DNA of 36,675 nt, from NCBI GenBank assembly GCA_009841405.1, contig VXLV01000160.1, positions 1-36,675 of the forward strand, read 5' to 3'. How positions within the stretch are numbered: position 1 is the first letter of the stretch; each line of letters opens with the position of its first letter. Shown here piece after piece: positions 7,865 to 15,651 of the stretch. This DNA comes from Chloroflexota bacterium. GTDB taxonomy: Bacteria; Chloroflexota; Anaerolineae; Aggregatilineales; Phototrophicaceae. The notes under the pieces were generated by a model. It saw only the letters and a program-made list of their open reading frames with translations, searched no databases and was not told where the DNA came from. The position numbers were made by a program, and so were the translations under genes.

Positions 7865-8722
7865 TTATCGCCTCCAATTGCGGTTCAAGGTCGCCACCCC
7901 AATAGAGCCGGGTCCGATATGCGTGCCCAGGGTCGGCGTCGTTTCGATGACCAGTGTATCAGATGGCGCGATATCTCGTATGGATTCCAGGAAGCTCTCG
8001 GCGCCGACGCGATTGGCGATGTGCAGCACCGCCAGGCGTTCCAGGGGCGCTTCCGCCCGTGTCAATTCGCGCAGGCGCTGCTCCGCGCGCGACCAGGCGC
8101 GCATCCGCCCGATCGGCTCGATGTCGCCATGATCCACGCGGATTACCGGCTTGATCCGCAGCAGGCCGCCCAGGCTGGCGACCAGGCTGCTGACGCGACC
8201 GCTGCGCCGCAGGTATTCCATCGTATCGATAATCGCGTAGACCTTGCAATGGTCGCGGACGCGCTGGATGCGCTCGAGTATGTCATTCAGCCCGGCGCCG
8301 GTTAGCGCGAGCTCGGCCGCAGCCCAGACTTGCAGCCCGATGCCAAAGGTTAGCTGCAGGCTGTCCACCAGCGTTATTTTGTCCATGCCCGCGGTTTCCG
8401 CGCCCAGGCGCATGGCGTTCAAGGTCCCGCTCAGACTTTCCGGCACGTGAATCGAGACGATGTGTTCCGCGCCCGCGTCGAGGATGCGCTGGTAGAACGC
8501 GGCGGCGTCGCCGGGGGACGGGGCGGCGGTCGTTGGCTGCGCCGCCATCCTTGGCAGTTCGCGATAGTAGCGTTCTCGGTCCAGCCCGACGCCGTCGTCG
8601 GCGATGCTCTCCTCGCCGATGTTGACGTAAGTCGGGATAATACTCACGCCCAGAGAGGAGGCCAGCTCGGCCGGCAAGTCGCAGACGCTGTCCGCGGCGA
8701 TGTGAATCCGGCTAGAAATCAT
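7865..8722 (-). CDS. fakB: DegV family fatty-acid-binding protein (FakB-type)
   Basis: 285 residues, normal for DegV proteins, which bind one fatty acid and present its carboxylate to the kinase FakA for phosphorylation. The N-terminus shows IHIAADSVCDLP (family TDSxxDLP), the ligand loop ESLSGT is intact, and the C-terminal THIGPGSIGV matches the conserved HxGPGxxG element that holds the head group. This is therefore the more canonical of the two DegV copies. It overlaps the upstream DegV gene by 11 bp and precedes recG by 3 bp, so all are probably translated from one mRNA. FakB function is inferred from the adjacent fakA. Confidence 0.9.
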   Translation of the reverse strand: MISSRIHIAADSVCDLPAELASSLGVSIIPTYVNIGEESIADDGVGLDRERYYRELPRMAAQPTTAAPSPGDAAAFYQRILDAGAEHIVSIHVPESLSGTLNAMRLGAETAGMDKITLVDSLQLTFGIGLQVWAAAELALTGAGLNDILERIQRVRDHCKVYAIIDTMEYLRRSGRVSSLVASLGGLLRIKPVIRVDHGDIEPIGRMRAWSRAEQRLRELTRAEAPLERLAVLHIANRVGAESFLESIRDIAPSDTLVIETTPTLGTHIGPGSIGVATLNRNWRR

Positions 8723-9590
8723 CGTCTAGGTCGTCGCTCTCTTTCTCAAGCACGGCGACGCCGGTGGCTTTGGCGCCCAGAAACGACGCCATGGTCGCGC
8801 TGTACATGGTAAATGGAAAGTGCTGACCTGGGAATTCCAGAGCCAGCCGGTCTTGCATAATGCGCGTCTCTTCGCTGATCTGTTTCTGGTCCTGCAGCAC
8901 GACTGCGTCTTCCAACTCGGTGAATTCCACCAAGAATTCGACCAGCCGCTCAATGACATCGCCGCGGTTGCGAATCTTTTCGATAACGATGATCTGGCCG
9001 TCCTCAAGGCTGACAAAGGGCATGATGTCCAGATGCGCGCTAAGAATCGCGTGTGATGGCTTCATGATACCCTTGGCGCTTAAGAAGCCGACGTCGCCGA
9101 CGCAGTATACGGAGTATATCCGGTTGACCGCCTGTCGCACGGCCTGGATCACCTCTTCTGTCGTATCCAGTTCTTGCGCGGCGCGCGCCGCCACCCGGAT
9201 CAACATGCCCTGGCCGGCGCATAAACTTTGCGAATCGACCACCGCGATCTCGCAGTCGCTGCTGACCTGCTGCGCGGCCAGGCGCCCGTTTCGCCAGCTC
9301 TCGGACAACTCGCGCGATGGATGCACCGAGATTACCGCATCGCAAAAGTGCGACAGGCGCGCGTACAGTTCGGCGTAATCATTCTCCGACGGCGGGATCA
9401 CCGTCGGCGGGCGGCCCTCTCGCGACATGAGTTCAAAGGCGGTTTCTGTATCCAGGTCGATGCCTTCCTGGTACCGCCTGCCGCCGATCTCAATGATGTT
9501 CGGCAAGATCGTAACCGGAAAATGCCGCACCAGTCGCGGGTTCGAAAAGCGCGCTCCACTGTCTGTAACTATCTGTATGCTTGGCATCAT
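8712..9590 (-). CDS. Divergent DegV-family protein
   Basis: 292 residues of the DegV fold: N-terminal IQIVTDSGARFSNP, the two-domain layout, and FLSAKGIMKPSHAILSAHLDIMPFV in the middle. Two signature elements are lost: the ligand loop reads SRELSESW instead of SxLSGT, and the HxGPGxxG head-group element is replaced by SFLGAKATGV without the His. The C-terminus is acidic (ESDDLDDDF). The start ATG overlaps the fakA stop (ATGA) and a second ATG follows at once. It may bind a different lipid, or act as a partner or regulator of the FakA/FakB pair rather than as a standard acyl carrier; this is inference. The fold call is good, the role uncertain. Confidence 0.85.
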   Translation of the reverse strand: MMPSIQIVTDSGARFSNPRLVRHFPVTILPNIIEIGGRRYQEGIDLDTETAFELMSREGRPPTVIPPSENDYAELYARLSHFCDAVISVHPSRELSESWRNGRLAAQQVSSDCEIAVVDSQSLCAGQGMLIRVAARAAQELDTTEEVIQAVRQAVNRIYSVYCVGDVGFLSAKGIMKPSHAILSAHLDIMPFVSLEDGQIIVIEKIRNRGDVIERLVEFLVEFTELEDAVVLQDQKQISEETRIMQDRLALEFPGQHFPFTMYSATMASFLGAKATGVAVLEKESDDLDDDF

Positions 9591-11197
9591 TCGACGCTGA
9601 CGATGAGCGGATACAGCGCTTGGCCGCCGTACACCGCCTCATATTCCAGGTTGGGAAAGTCCTGCGACAGTAGGGCGATCATCGCCTCGGCCGCCGCAGG
9701 GGACAGATCCGCGCCATAGTATAGCGTTGCCAGTTCCTTGCTGTCGCCGCCCGCCGCCTTTAACGCGTCCAGCAGCGCGCCTTCATAGTCGGCAACGGCT
9801 GCGTGTATTCGCCCGTCGATTATGGCCAGGCAATCGCCTTGGCGGATATCAATGCCGCGCAAGGTCGTCGAACGCGTGGCGCGGGTGATTTCAATGGTGG
9901 TTGTCGCCAGCGCGGCTTCGCGCATCGCCGCGACTGTCGCATCGGCCGCTAGCCCGGCGTCCCGGCCATCTCCGAAGGCGATCATCGCGCTGACGCCTTC
10001 CGCTACCGTGCGCGTTGGCACAATTGCGACGCGTTTGCCTTCGGTCATTTCGGCCGCTTGCCGCGCCGCCAATTCGATGTTGCGATTGTTGGGCAGGATG
10101 ATAATCTCGTCGGCGTCGAGCGCGTTAATCGCGGCGACGAAGTCTTGCGTCGCCGGGTTCTTGCCCGCGCCGCCGTCAATGACCAGCGCGCAAGTCAGGT
10201 CGCGATAGACGCGGCCCATGCCGTCGCCGGCGACGACTGCGATGACAGCCAAGGGCGCAGACTTGGCCGCCTGGCCGGATTGCCGTCGGACCGCTGCCGC
10301 CTGCAATTCCATATTTTCCACGACAATGTCGTCGAGCGCGGCGCCGGTCTTCACCGCGTAATCCAGGGGCGGGGCGGGGTTGTCCGCGTGAATGTGCACC
10401 TTGATTACGCCGTCAGCGCCGGCAACGATGACTGACCAGCCCAACTGCTCCAGGTCGTTGCGAATCGCGTCGATATCCAAGCCCGCGCCCCGCATGAGGA
10501 ATTGCACATCGTAACCATACGTTTCCACCGGGGCGGGCGATGGCGGGGCGGATCTGGTCCGCGGCGGCGCCGTCAATGCCATCCCTACTGGCGCGCTGCA
10601 ACTGGCTTCGTACATGCCCTCCAAAAAGCAGACCAGCCCCATAGCGCCGGCGTCGACCACGCCGGCGTCCTTCAAGATCGGCAGTTGATTGGGCGTCTCA
10701 TCCAGCGCAGCCTGCGCGCGCGTCAGCAAAGTTTGCATCATCTCTTCTATCGGCATTTGTTCGTCCAGGCTTTCCGCCGCCTCGCGCGCCACGGTCAGCA
10801 CCGTGCCCTCCACTGGATGAGAGACAGCGGCGTAGGCGCGTTTCACGGCCGCATTGGCCGCCGCCGCCAGCGAGGGCGAGGTAAGCGTCTCGGCCTCCAG
10901 AAGGCTGTCAGCAAAGCCGGCGAGCAACTGCGACAAGATTACGCCGCTGTTGCCGCGCGCCCCCATCAGCGCGCCGTATGCAAAGCGCTCGGCCACTGCG
11001 CCAGCCCGGCAATCCGTCGCCGCCTCAAGCTCTTCCCAGGCGCGGCTTAGCGTGTGAAACAGGTTAACGCCGGTGTCGCCATCGGGCACAGGAAAGACGT
11101 TGAGCTCGTTGATAAGCTCGACATTTCGCGCCACACCCTTGACCCCGGCGCCAAGCAGACGCTTCAGCGCCGGACCATCAATGTCAGTCTTCGCCAT
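9587..11197 (-). CDS. fakA: Fatty acid kinase catalytic subunit FakA (DAK2/YloV family)
   Basis: 536 residues, close to the usual ~550. FakA phosphorylates FakB-bound fatty acids to acyl-phosphate, feeding exogenous or recycled acyl chains into phospholipid synthesis. The N-terminal DhaL/DAK2 kinase domain has NVFPVPDGDTGVNLF with metal-binding Asp39 and Asp41 and Asn45, then GARGNSGVILSQ and HPVEGTVLTVAREA. A middle domain and the C-terminal FakA/YloV domain (ILPNNRNIELAA; TRTVAEGVSAMIAF) complete the family architecture. The start at 11197 overlaps the rpe stop by 14 bp; an open frame continues to 11341 but only as a shadow of rpe. It is followed by two DegV genes, the expected partners. 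Confidence 0.94.
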   Translation of the reverse strand: MAKTDIDGPALKRLLGAGVKGVARNVELINELNVFPVPDGDTGVNLFHTLSRAWEELEAATDCRAGAVAERFAYGALMGARGNSGVILSQLLAGFADSLLEAETLTSPSLAAAANAAVKRAYAAVSHPVEGTVLTVAREAAESLDEQMPIEEMMQTLLTRAQAALDETPNQLPILKDAGVVDAGAMGLVCFLEGMYEASCSAPVGMALTAPPRTRSAPPSPAPVETYGYDVQFLMRGAGLDIDAIRNDLEQLGWSVIVAGADGVIKVHIHADNPAPPLDYAVKTGAALDDIVVENMELQAAAVRRQSGQAAKSAPLAVIAVVAGDGMGRVYRDLTCALVIDGGAGKNPATQDFVAAINALDADEIIILPNNRNIELAARQAAEMTEGKRVAIVPTRTVAEGVSAMIAFGDGRDAGLAADATVAAMREAALATTTIEITRATRSTTLRGIDIRQGDCLAIIDGRIHAAVADYEGALLDALKAAGGDSKELATLYYGADLSPAAAEAMIALLSQDFPNLEYEAVYGGQALYPLIVSVE

Positions 11198-11870
11198 GCA
11201 GTTCTCTCGCCGCCCGGCGCAATTCGGCGATGCCCGCCGCGATGCCCGCTTCGTGCTGAAACACGCAGGTCCCGGCGATCGCCACAGTTGCGCCCGCCGA
11301 AAGCGCGGCGCCAATCGTTGCGCTGTTGATGCCGCCATCAACTTCTATGTCTATATCGGCGCCAATACTGTCTATGAGTCCGCGCAAGTTACGAATCTTT
11401 GAAAGTGTACTGTTTATAAATTGCTGCCCGCCGAAACCGGGATTAACCGTCATGACGTTAATGAGCCGCACCATATCCATGACCTCGCTGATCGCCGACG
11501 CTGGCGTGTGTGGGTTAAGCGCGACCCCAGCCCCGCAGCCGGCAGCGGCGATTTGCGCCAGCGCACGGTGCAAATGGCGGCAGGCTTCCACATGCACGCT
11601 GATGGTTGCCGCGCCGCTATCGGCGAATCGCTGCACGAATTTCTCCGGCTCTACGATCATCAGATGGACATCGAGAGGAATCGTAGCCACTTTGGCGACC
11701 GCCTCCACGACCATTGGCCCCATGGTGATATTCGGCACGAAGCGCCCATCCATAATATCGATATGTATCAGGTCGGCGCCGGCAGCCTGCGCTGCCAGGA
11801 CGTTTTCGGCAAGACAACCGAAGTCAGCCGCCAGAATTGATGGCGCTATTTTGAAGACGATGTCGCTCAT
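11184..11870 (-). CDS. rpe: Ribulose-phosphate 3-epimerase
   Basis: 228 residues, normal length. Rpe interconverts D-ribulose 5-phosphate and D-xylulose 5-phosphate in the pentose phosphate and Calvin pathways. The TIM-barrel signatures are complete: APSILAADF at 9-17, HIDIMDGRFVPN with metal ligands His36 and Asp38, DVHLMI with His69, MTVNPGFGGQ, and EVDGGI with catalytic/metal Asp178. It is the first gene of the unit rpe-fakA-degV-degV-recG. The same neighbours (rlmN, rpe, yloV/fakA, recG) occur in this order in Bacillus, which supports orthology. Confidence 0.97.
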   Translation of the reverse strand: MSDIVFKIAPSILAADFGCLAENVLAAQAAGADLIHIDIMDGRFVPNITMGPMVVEAVAKVATIPLDVHLMIVEPEKFVQRFADSGAATISVHVEACRHLHRALAQIAAAGCGAGVALNPHTPASAISEVMDMVRLINVMTVNPGFGGQQFINSTLSKIRNLRGLIDSIGADIDIEVDGGINSATIGAALSAGATVAIAGTCVFQHEAGIAAGIAELRRAARELHGED

Positions 11871-11905
11871 GCAGCATACTGAAGGTTGCGTGATTAACGT
11901 CTATC

Positions 11906-11934
11906 ATCTTACTGTTTATCGCTCGCGACCGCAA
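11906..11934 (-). promoter_or_regulatory. Candidate promoter of the rpe-fakA-degV-degV-recG unit
   Basis: On the minus strand TTGCGG (11929-11934), a 17-bp spacer and TAAGAT (11906-11911) lie in the 113-bp gap between rlmN and rpe. Both hexamers are imperfect. Confidence 0.3.
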
Positions 11935-11983
11935 CAGCTTGCGACTTTCCAGACCGTCTGAAAACAGAAATTTTCGCCGGGCG

Positions 11984-13027
11984 CTAGCCGGGCTTGTGGG
12001 CTTCCATAACCGCCGTCTTCAGTTGACCGCAGCCGGCTTCAATGTCGATGCCCCGCCGCACGCGCACGGTAGCGTTCACGTCATATTGGCGCAGCGTCGC
12101 CAGGAATCGCTCGAGTTCGAGCGCTGTCGCCGGCCCGCGCGCATAACCGCCGGTCGGGTTCAGGGGAATGATGTTGACGTGGCAATGCAGCCCGGCCAGT
12201 AGACGGCCCAATCGCCGCGCTTCCGCGACGGTATCGTTCTCCCCGGCGATGGCGGCCCACTCGAATGTAATGCGCCGTTTCGTCCGCTCGACATAGTATC
12301 GGCAGGCGTCCATTAGCTCGGCGATCGGCCAGCGGCGGTTCACCGGCAATAGCGCCGAGCGCTCGCTGTCGTCCGCCTTGTGCAGGCTGACCGCCAGCTT
12401 GACCTGCAAACCTTCATCAGCGAAGCGTCGGATCTGCGGGACCAGGCCGACCGTGCTGATAGTGATATGGCGCGCGCCAATGCCCAGCCGGTTCATCAGC
12501 TTGTCGACCGCCGCCAGCGAGGCGTCATAGTTGTGGAAGGGCTCGCCCATGCCCATGAACACAACATTGCTAAGTCGCTCGCCGCGCGCCGCCAAGTCAC
12601 GCGCGAAGATCATCGCTTGCTCGAAGATCTCGGCCGCGCTTAGATGCCGCCCGAAACCCATCTGTCCGGTGGCGCAGAAGACGCAGCCAAACGCGCAGCC
12701 CGCCTGCGACGAGATGCAGGCTGTCTGCCGATTGTTGTCATAAGGCATCAGCACCGACTCTATCAGCTGGCCGTCCGGCAAGCGGTAAAGCCGCTTCTCC
12801 GTACCGTCCTTGCTCTGCCGCCGCGCCGCCATTTCCAGCTCGCCCAAGCGTGTTGCCTCGCCAAGCTTGCGTCGGGTATGGCGCGGCAAGTTGGTCATCG
12901 CCTCAAAGTTGCCGACGCGTTTTGCGTACATCCAGTCCCAGATCTGCCGGGCGCGGAAGCGCGGCTCTCCTAGCTCCGCCAGCAATTCGGCCAGTTCGTC
13001 AAGCGTCAGGGCGTAGAGGTTGATCAT
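11984..13027 (-). CDS. rlmN: 23S rRNA (adenine2503-C2)/tRNA methyltransferase RlmN
   Basis: 347 residues. RlmN is a radical SAM enzyme that methylates C2 of A2503 in 23S rRNA and of A37 in some tRNAs, affecting translational accuracy. The cluster-binding motif CAFGCVFC gives Cys111, Cys115 and Cys118; the two catalytic cysteines are visible as Cys104 (7 residues before the cluster motif, as in E. coli) and Cys333 in EAGCGQL. NVVFMGMGEP is the SAM-binding GGEP-like motif. The start overlaps the CPBP stop by 4 bp (ATGA), so translation is probably coupled. No A8-specific Cfr features can be told from sequence alone; RlmN is by far the likelier call. Confidence 0.96.
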   Translation of the reverse strand: MINLYALTLDELAELLAELGEPRFRARQIWDWMYAKRVGNFEAMTNLPRHTRRKLGEATRLGELEMAARRQSKDGTEKRLYRLPDGQLIESVLMPYDNNRQTACISSQAGCAFGCVFCATGQMGFGRHLSAAEIFEQAMIFARDLAARGERLSNVVFMGMGEPFHNYDASLAAVDKLMNRLGIGARHITISTVGLVPQIRRFADEGLQVKLAVSLHKADDSERSALLPVNRRWPIAELMDACRYYVERTKRRITFEWAAIAGENDTVAEARRLGRLLAGLHCHVNIIPLNPTGGYARGPATALELERFLATLRQYDVNATVRVRRGIDIEAGCGQLKTAVMEAHKPG

Positions 13028-13881
13028 GCGCCCGCCAAATAGGGCATGAAATTGAACAAGGCATGCGCGATGATGGCGGCGCCGGTATGAAAGCGCAATC
13101 TAAGCCAGGCAAAACCTAGCGAGACGGCGAACAAGATCAGTAGCGCCGGCGTGAAGGCGTACTGCAGATGCGTCGCCGTGAAGAAAAGCGAACTCAGCAA
13201 TATGCCGAAAACCGGCTGCAGCGCGCCGCGATAAAAGATCTCTTCGGACAGGGCGGGCAACAAAGCCAATAGCAGCGCCAATGCCAGCGAGCCTGAGAAG
13301 GCTTCGTAGAATCGCTGCGCCTCGGCGGTTTGCTGCTGGAAGATATCGGCGGGCACGGCGCGCTCCCATAGCGCTACTGCCGCCGTCGAGAAGGTCCAAA
13401 GTCCGACTCCGACTCCGATGCTGATAGCTGCCTCCCACAGCGTCGGCATGCGCAGGCCCAGCCGGCGCACAACATCGGGCAGCCGCCGGCGCGTGAGCCA
13501 GCCCACGCCCAGGAATGCTGCGCCCAAATGCAACGCGCCGCCCCCGATCAGCTCCAGCACCGCGCCCGCCTGGGCGTCAACCGGAATCGTGTTGTCGTCG
13601 GCAATATCGGACGACAGGTATAGCGTGGCAATCATCAGGAAACCCAGCGCCATCAGAAGGGCGGCGGTCCGATGCACGGGCTTCGCGGGGTCGAATGCCG
13701 GCGCCTCGGCAAAGTTCATCCGCTTTACGCCAGTTGCGAATGAGCGCCACAACCCGTTGATTCTCACCAGGTCAAACGTGAGCAGCGCCAAAAGAACAGA
13801 GCGCCGTCCCCGCGCTTCTTCCCGGTTGGCGACGATTATCAGGGGCATAACGATCAAGGCGACAAGAATTGTTTCGAGCAT
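13024..13881 (-). CDS. CPBP family intramembrane glutamic endopeptidase
   Basis: 285 residues with about seven or eight hydrophobic segments. CPBP (Abi/Rce1-like) proteases cleave within the membrane; bacterial members are mostly of unknown substrate. The three catalytic motifs are all present: EEIFYR with Glu213, Glu214 and Arg218; FTATH (FxxxH); and HALFN (HxxxN) near the C-terminus. The start at 13881 follows AGAAGAAA and a near-consensus promoter. The gene runs directly into rlmN with a 4-bp overlap; no functional link between the two is known to me. Confidence 0.88.
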   Translation of the reverse strand: MLETILVALIVMPLIIVANREEARGRRSVLLALLTFDLVRINGLWRSFATGVKRMNFAEAPAFDPAKPVHRTAALLMALGFLMIATLYLSSDIADDNTIPVDAQAGAVLELIGGGALHLGAAFLGVGWLTRRRLPDVVRRLGLRMPTLWEAAISIGVGVGLWTFSTAAVALWERAVPADIFQQQTAEAQRFYEAFSGSLALALLLALLPALSEEIFYRGALQPVFGILLSSLFFTATHLQYAFTPALLILFAVSLGFAWLRLRFHTGAAIIAHALFNFMPYLAGA

Positions 13882-13907
13882 AGGGCTTTTCTTCTTGGCA
13901 CGCGCTG

Positions 13908-13936
13908 ATTATAGGGCATGACGTGCCCGACCTCAA
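13908..13936 (-). promoter_or_regulatory. Candidate promoter of the CPBP-rlmN unit
   Basis: On the minus strand TTGAGG (13931-13936), a 17-bp spacer and perfect TATAAT (13908-13913), giving a leader of about 20 nt. It is back-to-back with the tRNA promoter at 13959. Confidence 0.6.
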
Positions 13937-13958
13937 CGCCGGCCGGCCAGGCGCTGTA

Positions 13959-13987
13959 TTGACAGGGCCGCCGCGCTGTGCTAGCAT
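13959..13987 (+). promoter_or_regulatory. Candidate promoter of the tRNA-Ser pair
   Basis: A perfect TTGACA (13959-13964), 17-bp GC-rich spacer and TAGCAT (13982-13987). The expected start, near 13994, is about 27 nt before the mature 5' end of the first tRNA. Confidence 0.6.
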
Positions 13988-14020
13988 GACGTTCGCCACA
14001 TCGCGGCTCGACGGAGCCTT

Positions 14021-14107
14021 GGAGAGGTGGCCGAGTGGTTTAAGGCGATGGTCTTGAAAACCATTGTACGGTCCTCCGTACCGCAGGTTCGAATCCTGTC
14101 CTCTCCG
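14021..14107 (+). tRNA. tRNA-Ser (UGA)
   Basis: An 87-nt class II tRNA. Acceptor GGAGAGG pairs with CCTCTCC, discriminator G. The anticodon loop CTTGAAA gives UGA between ATGGT and ACCAT stems. The long variable arm GTACGG-TCCT-CCGTAC and the T-loop TTCGAAT are clear. The 3' CCA is not encoded (GCCT follows), so a CCA-adding enzyme is needed. Confidence 0.97.
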
Positions 14108-14139
14108 CCTTGAACAGCTTAACAGCTTCATAGATAAAT

Positions 14140-14227
14140 GGAGAGGTGCCAGAGTGGTTGATTGGGGCCGCCTGCTAAGCGGTTGTACCTGTTAAGGGTA
14201 CCGCAGGTTCGAATCCTGTCCTCTCCG
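14140..14227 (+). tRNA. tRNA-Ser (GCU)
   Basis: An 88-nt class II tRNA, 32 nt after tRNA-Ser(UGA). Acceptor GGAGAGG/CCTCTCC, anticodon loop CTGCTAA giving GCU between GCCGC and GCGGT, and a variable arm closed by GTACC and GGGTAC. No encoded CCA. The last 30 nt are identical to the first tRNA, and identity runs from 14198 to 14232 (first copy 14078-14112). Confidence 0.97.
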
Positions 14228-14340
14228 CCTTGTTTTGCCGCCGCTAAAACAGAAGTCAATGCTGCGACCGTATGTATCATTCATAGCGCGACGAGCGACT
14301 ATCCGGAAGCCGCTGCTTTCTCCACATTTGGAGTAGACGC

Positions 14341-14754
14341 ATGACTGAACGTATTTCAATCGAGCAAGTCGTGGCGCGAGAACGCGGCGATGTCTGGCGT
14401 TTCTTCAACGAGCCGGAGCATATCGTCAACTGGAATTTCGCCACCGACGACTGGCGCTGCCCGCGCGCCGAAAACGACTTGCGCGCCGGCGGCCGGCTCT
14501 GCGCGCGCATGGAAGCCAAGGACGGCAGCTTCGGCTTCGACTTCGAGGCGGTCTACGACGAAGTCGAACATGACGTCAAGCTCGCGTACACAATGACCGA
14601 CGGTCGGCAAGCTGAAACTAGCTTCGAGGACGTTGAAGGCGGCACGCGCGTCTCCACGACATTTGATGCCGAGCAAGAAAATCCGGCCGAGATGCAGCGC
14701 GCCGGCTGGCAAGCTATCCTCGACAACTTCAAGAAGTACGCCGAGTCCGCCTAG
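14341..14754 (+). CDS. SRPBCC/START-like domain protein (AHSA1 family)
   Basis: 137 residues, a single SRPBCC (Bet v 1/START-like) domain of the AHSA1 type, a fold with a deep hydrophobic cavity for small ligands. Typical features: an N-terminal beta strand into VWRFFNEPEHIVNW, the acidic DDWRCPRAENDLRAGGRL loop with the GGR turn common to this family, GTRVSTTFD, and a C-terminal helix (MQRAGWQAILDNFKKYAES). GGAG lies 7 nt before the ATG. It comes 113 bp after the tRNA pair. The ligand or enzymatic role cannot be inferred. Confidence 0.85.
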   Translation: MTERISIEQVVARERGDVWRFFNEPEHIVNWNFATDDWRCPRAENDLRAGGRLCARMEAKDGSFGFDFEAVYDEVEHDVKLAYTMTDGRQAETSFEDVEGGTRVSTTFDAEQENPAEMQRAGWQAILDNFKKYAESA

Positions 14755-14885
14755 AGTCACACAGCCTCACTCTTCCCTACAGAAGTCCCGCGTTACTAAC
14801 TTTAACGAAGCCACGGCTGACCGTTTGTCGGGATTCGTCGAGAGACTGATGTATACTCTTGTCGTAGCGATTTGCGGAGAACCGG

Positions 14886-15614
14886 ATGCGTATTCCGATT
14901 AATCGGGCCAACTCTGTAAGATACAAGGCGCGGAGGCGACAAATACCCTTTTTCTGGGCATGTACTTCGGCTGGCCTGGCAGTTTATCCGCTTGCAATTG
15001 CACTAGCGGCGCCTGCGATTGCACTGATGGCTGCAATAGGGAACTCGATGACTCCATCGGCTTCACAAGAATCGGGATCATTTGGGCGCGCTATATTTGT
15101 TGCTGTAACGGCTATTTGTACCGGGTCCGCAATCGGCATTCTGCAAAAGCAACTGGTAAGCCGCTATTTCAATGTTGATTTGCGGCGCTGGCGCCTCCTT
15201 TCTGTGATTGGCACGTGCGTCGCCTTCGGAGTAATTTGGTACAGCCTTGAGAACGAAGATTGCCTGCTTGGAATGATGAGAAATCCGCTCGGTGACCGCT
15301 TTTACGAATTCTATGGCTTCATGAGTTCGCTTATTTATATCCCCATGATTCAGTTCGCCTTCTTGCTATCGGCGATTCAGGTGGTGTATCTCCGAAAAGT
15401 TGTGCGATCGTCATGGCTCTGGCTGGCAGCAAATGTAGCGGCTGGCGCGCTATTCTTCTGGCTCTTCGCTTATGCTTTTGTAGGAGAGTCGTTTATGTCA
15501 TGGCTGGTCGCAGCAATCGCCCAAGCTTTGCTGGTTGGCTTTGCAATGCGTTACCTCATGACGCAGCGCCGGCGCGGCGGCAAAGTCAAACGCGAAGAAA
15601 CCTTTGCCCCGTGA
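14886..15614 (+). CDS. Six-helix membrane protein of unknown function
   Basis: 242 residues with no family I recognise. Basic N-terminus (RYKARRR), then hydrophobic segments near 20-52, 66-91, 103-121, 141-168, 176-198 and 202-223, and a basic tail (QRRRGGKVKREE), consistent with both ends in the cytoplasm. The loop after the third segment contains NEDCLLGMMRNPLGDRFYEFYG. GGAG lies before the ATG and a TATACT -10-like box lies at 14852-14857 without a clear -35. The codons look less GC-rich than the flanking genes, which may point to recent acquisition. anmK starts 37 bp after its stop. Confidence 0.7.
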   Translation: MRIPINRANSVRYKARRRQIPFFWACTSAGLAVYPLAIALAAPAIALMAAIGNSMTPSASQESGSFGRAIFVAVTAICTGSAIGILQKQLVSRYFNVDLRRWRLLSVIGTCVAFGVIWYSLENEDCLLGMMRNPLGDRFYEFYGFMSSLIYIPMIQFAFLLSAIQVVYLRKVVRSSWLWLAANVAAGALFFWLFAYAFVGESFMSWLVAAIAQALLVGFAMRYLMTQRRRGGKVKREETFAP

Positions 15615-15651
15615 ACGATAACCGATTCACCGTGCAGCAACGGCGTTTTGA

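Noticed and set aside
7442..8305. 287-codon plus-strand frame across recG and the DegV gene
   Set aside because: It spans two well-supported minus-strand genes and shows no family features.
11945..11983. Terminator after rlmN at the CAGAC-C-GTCTG palindrome
   Set aside because: On the minus strand the T-rich stretch precedes the hairpin instead of following it.
14228..14260. Terminator after the second tRNA (TGTTTT...AAAACA)
   Set aside because: The stem is AT-only, and no T-run follows.
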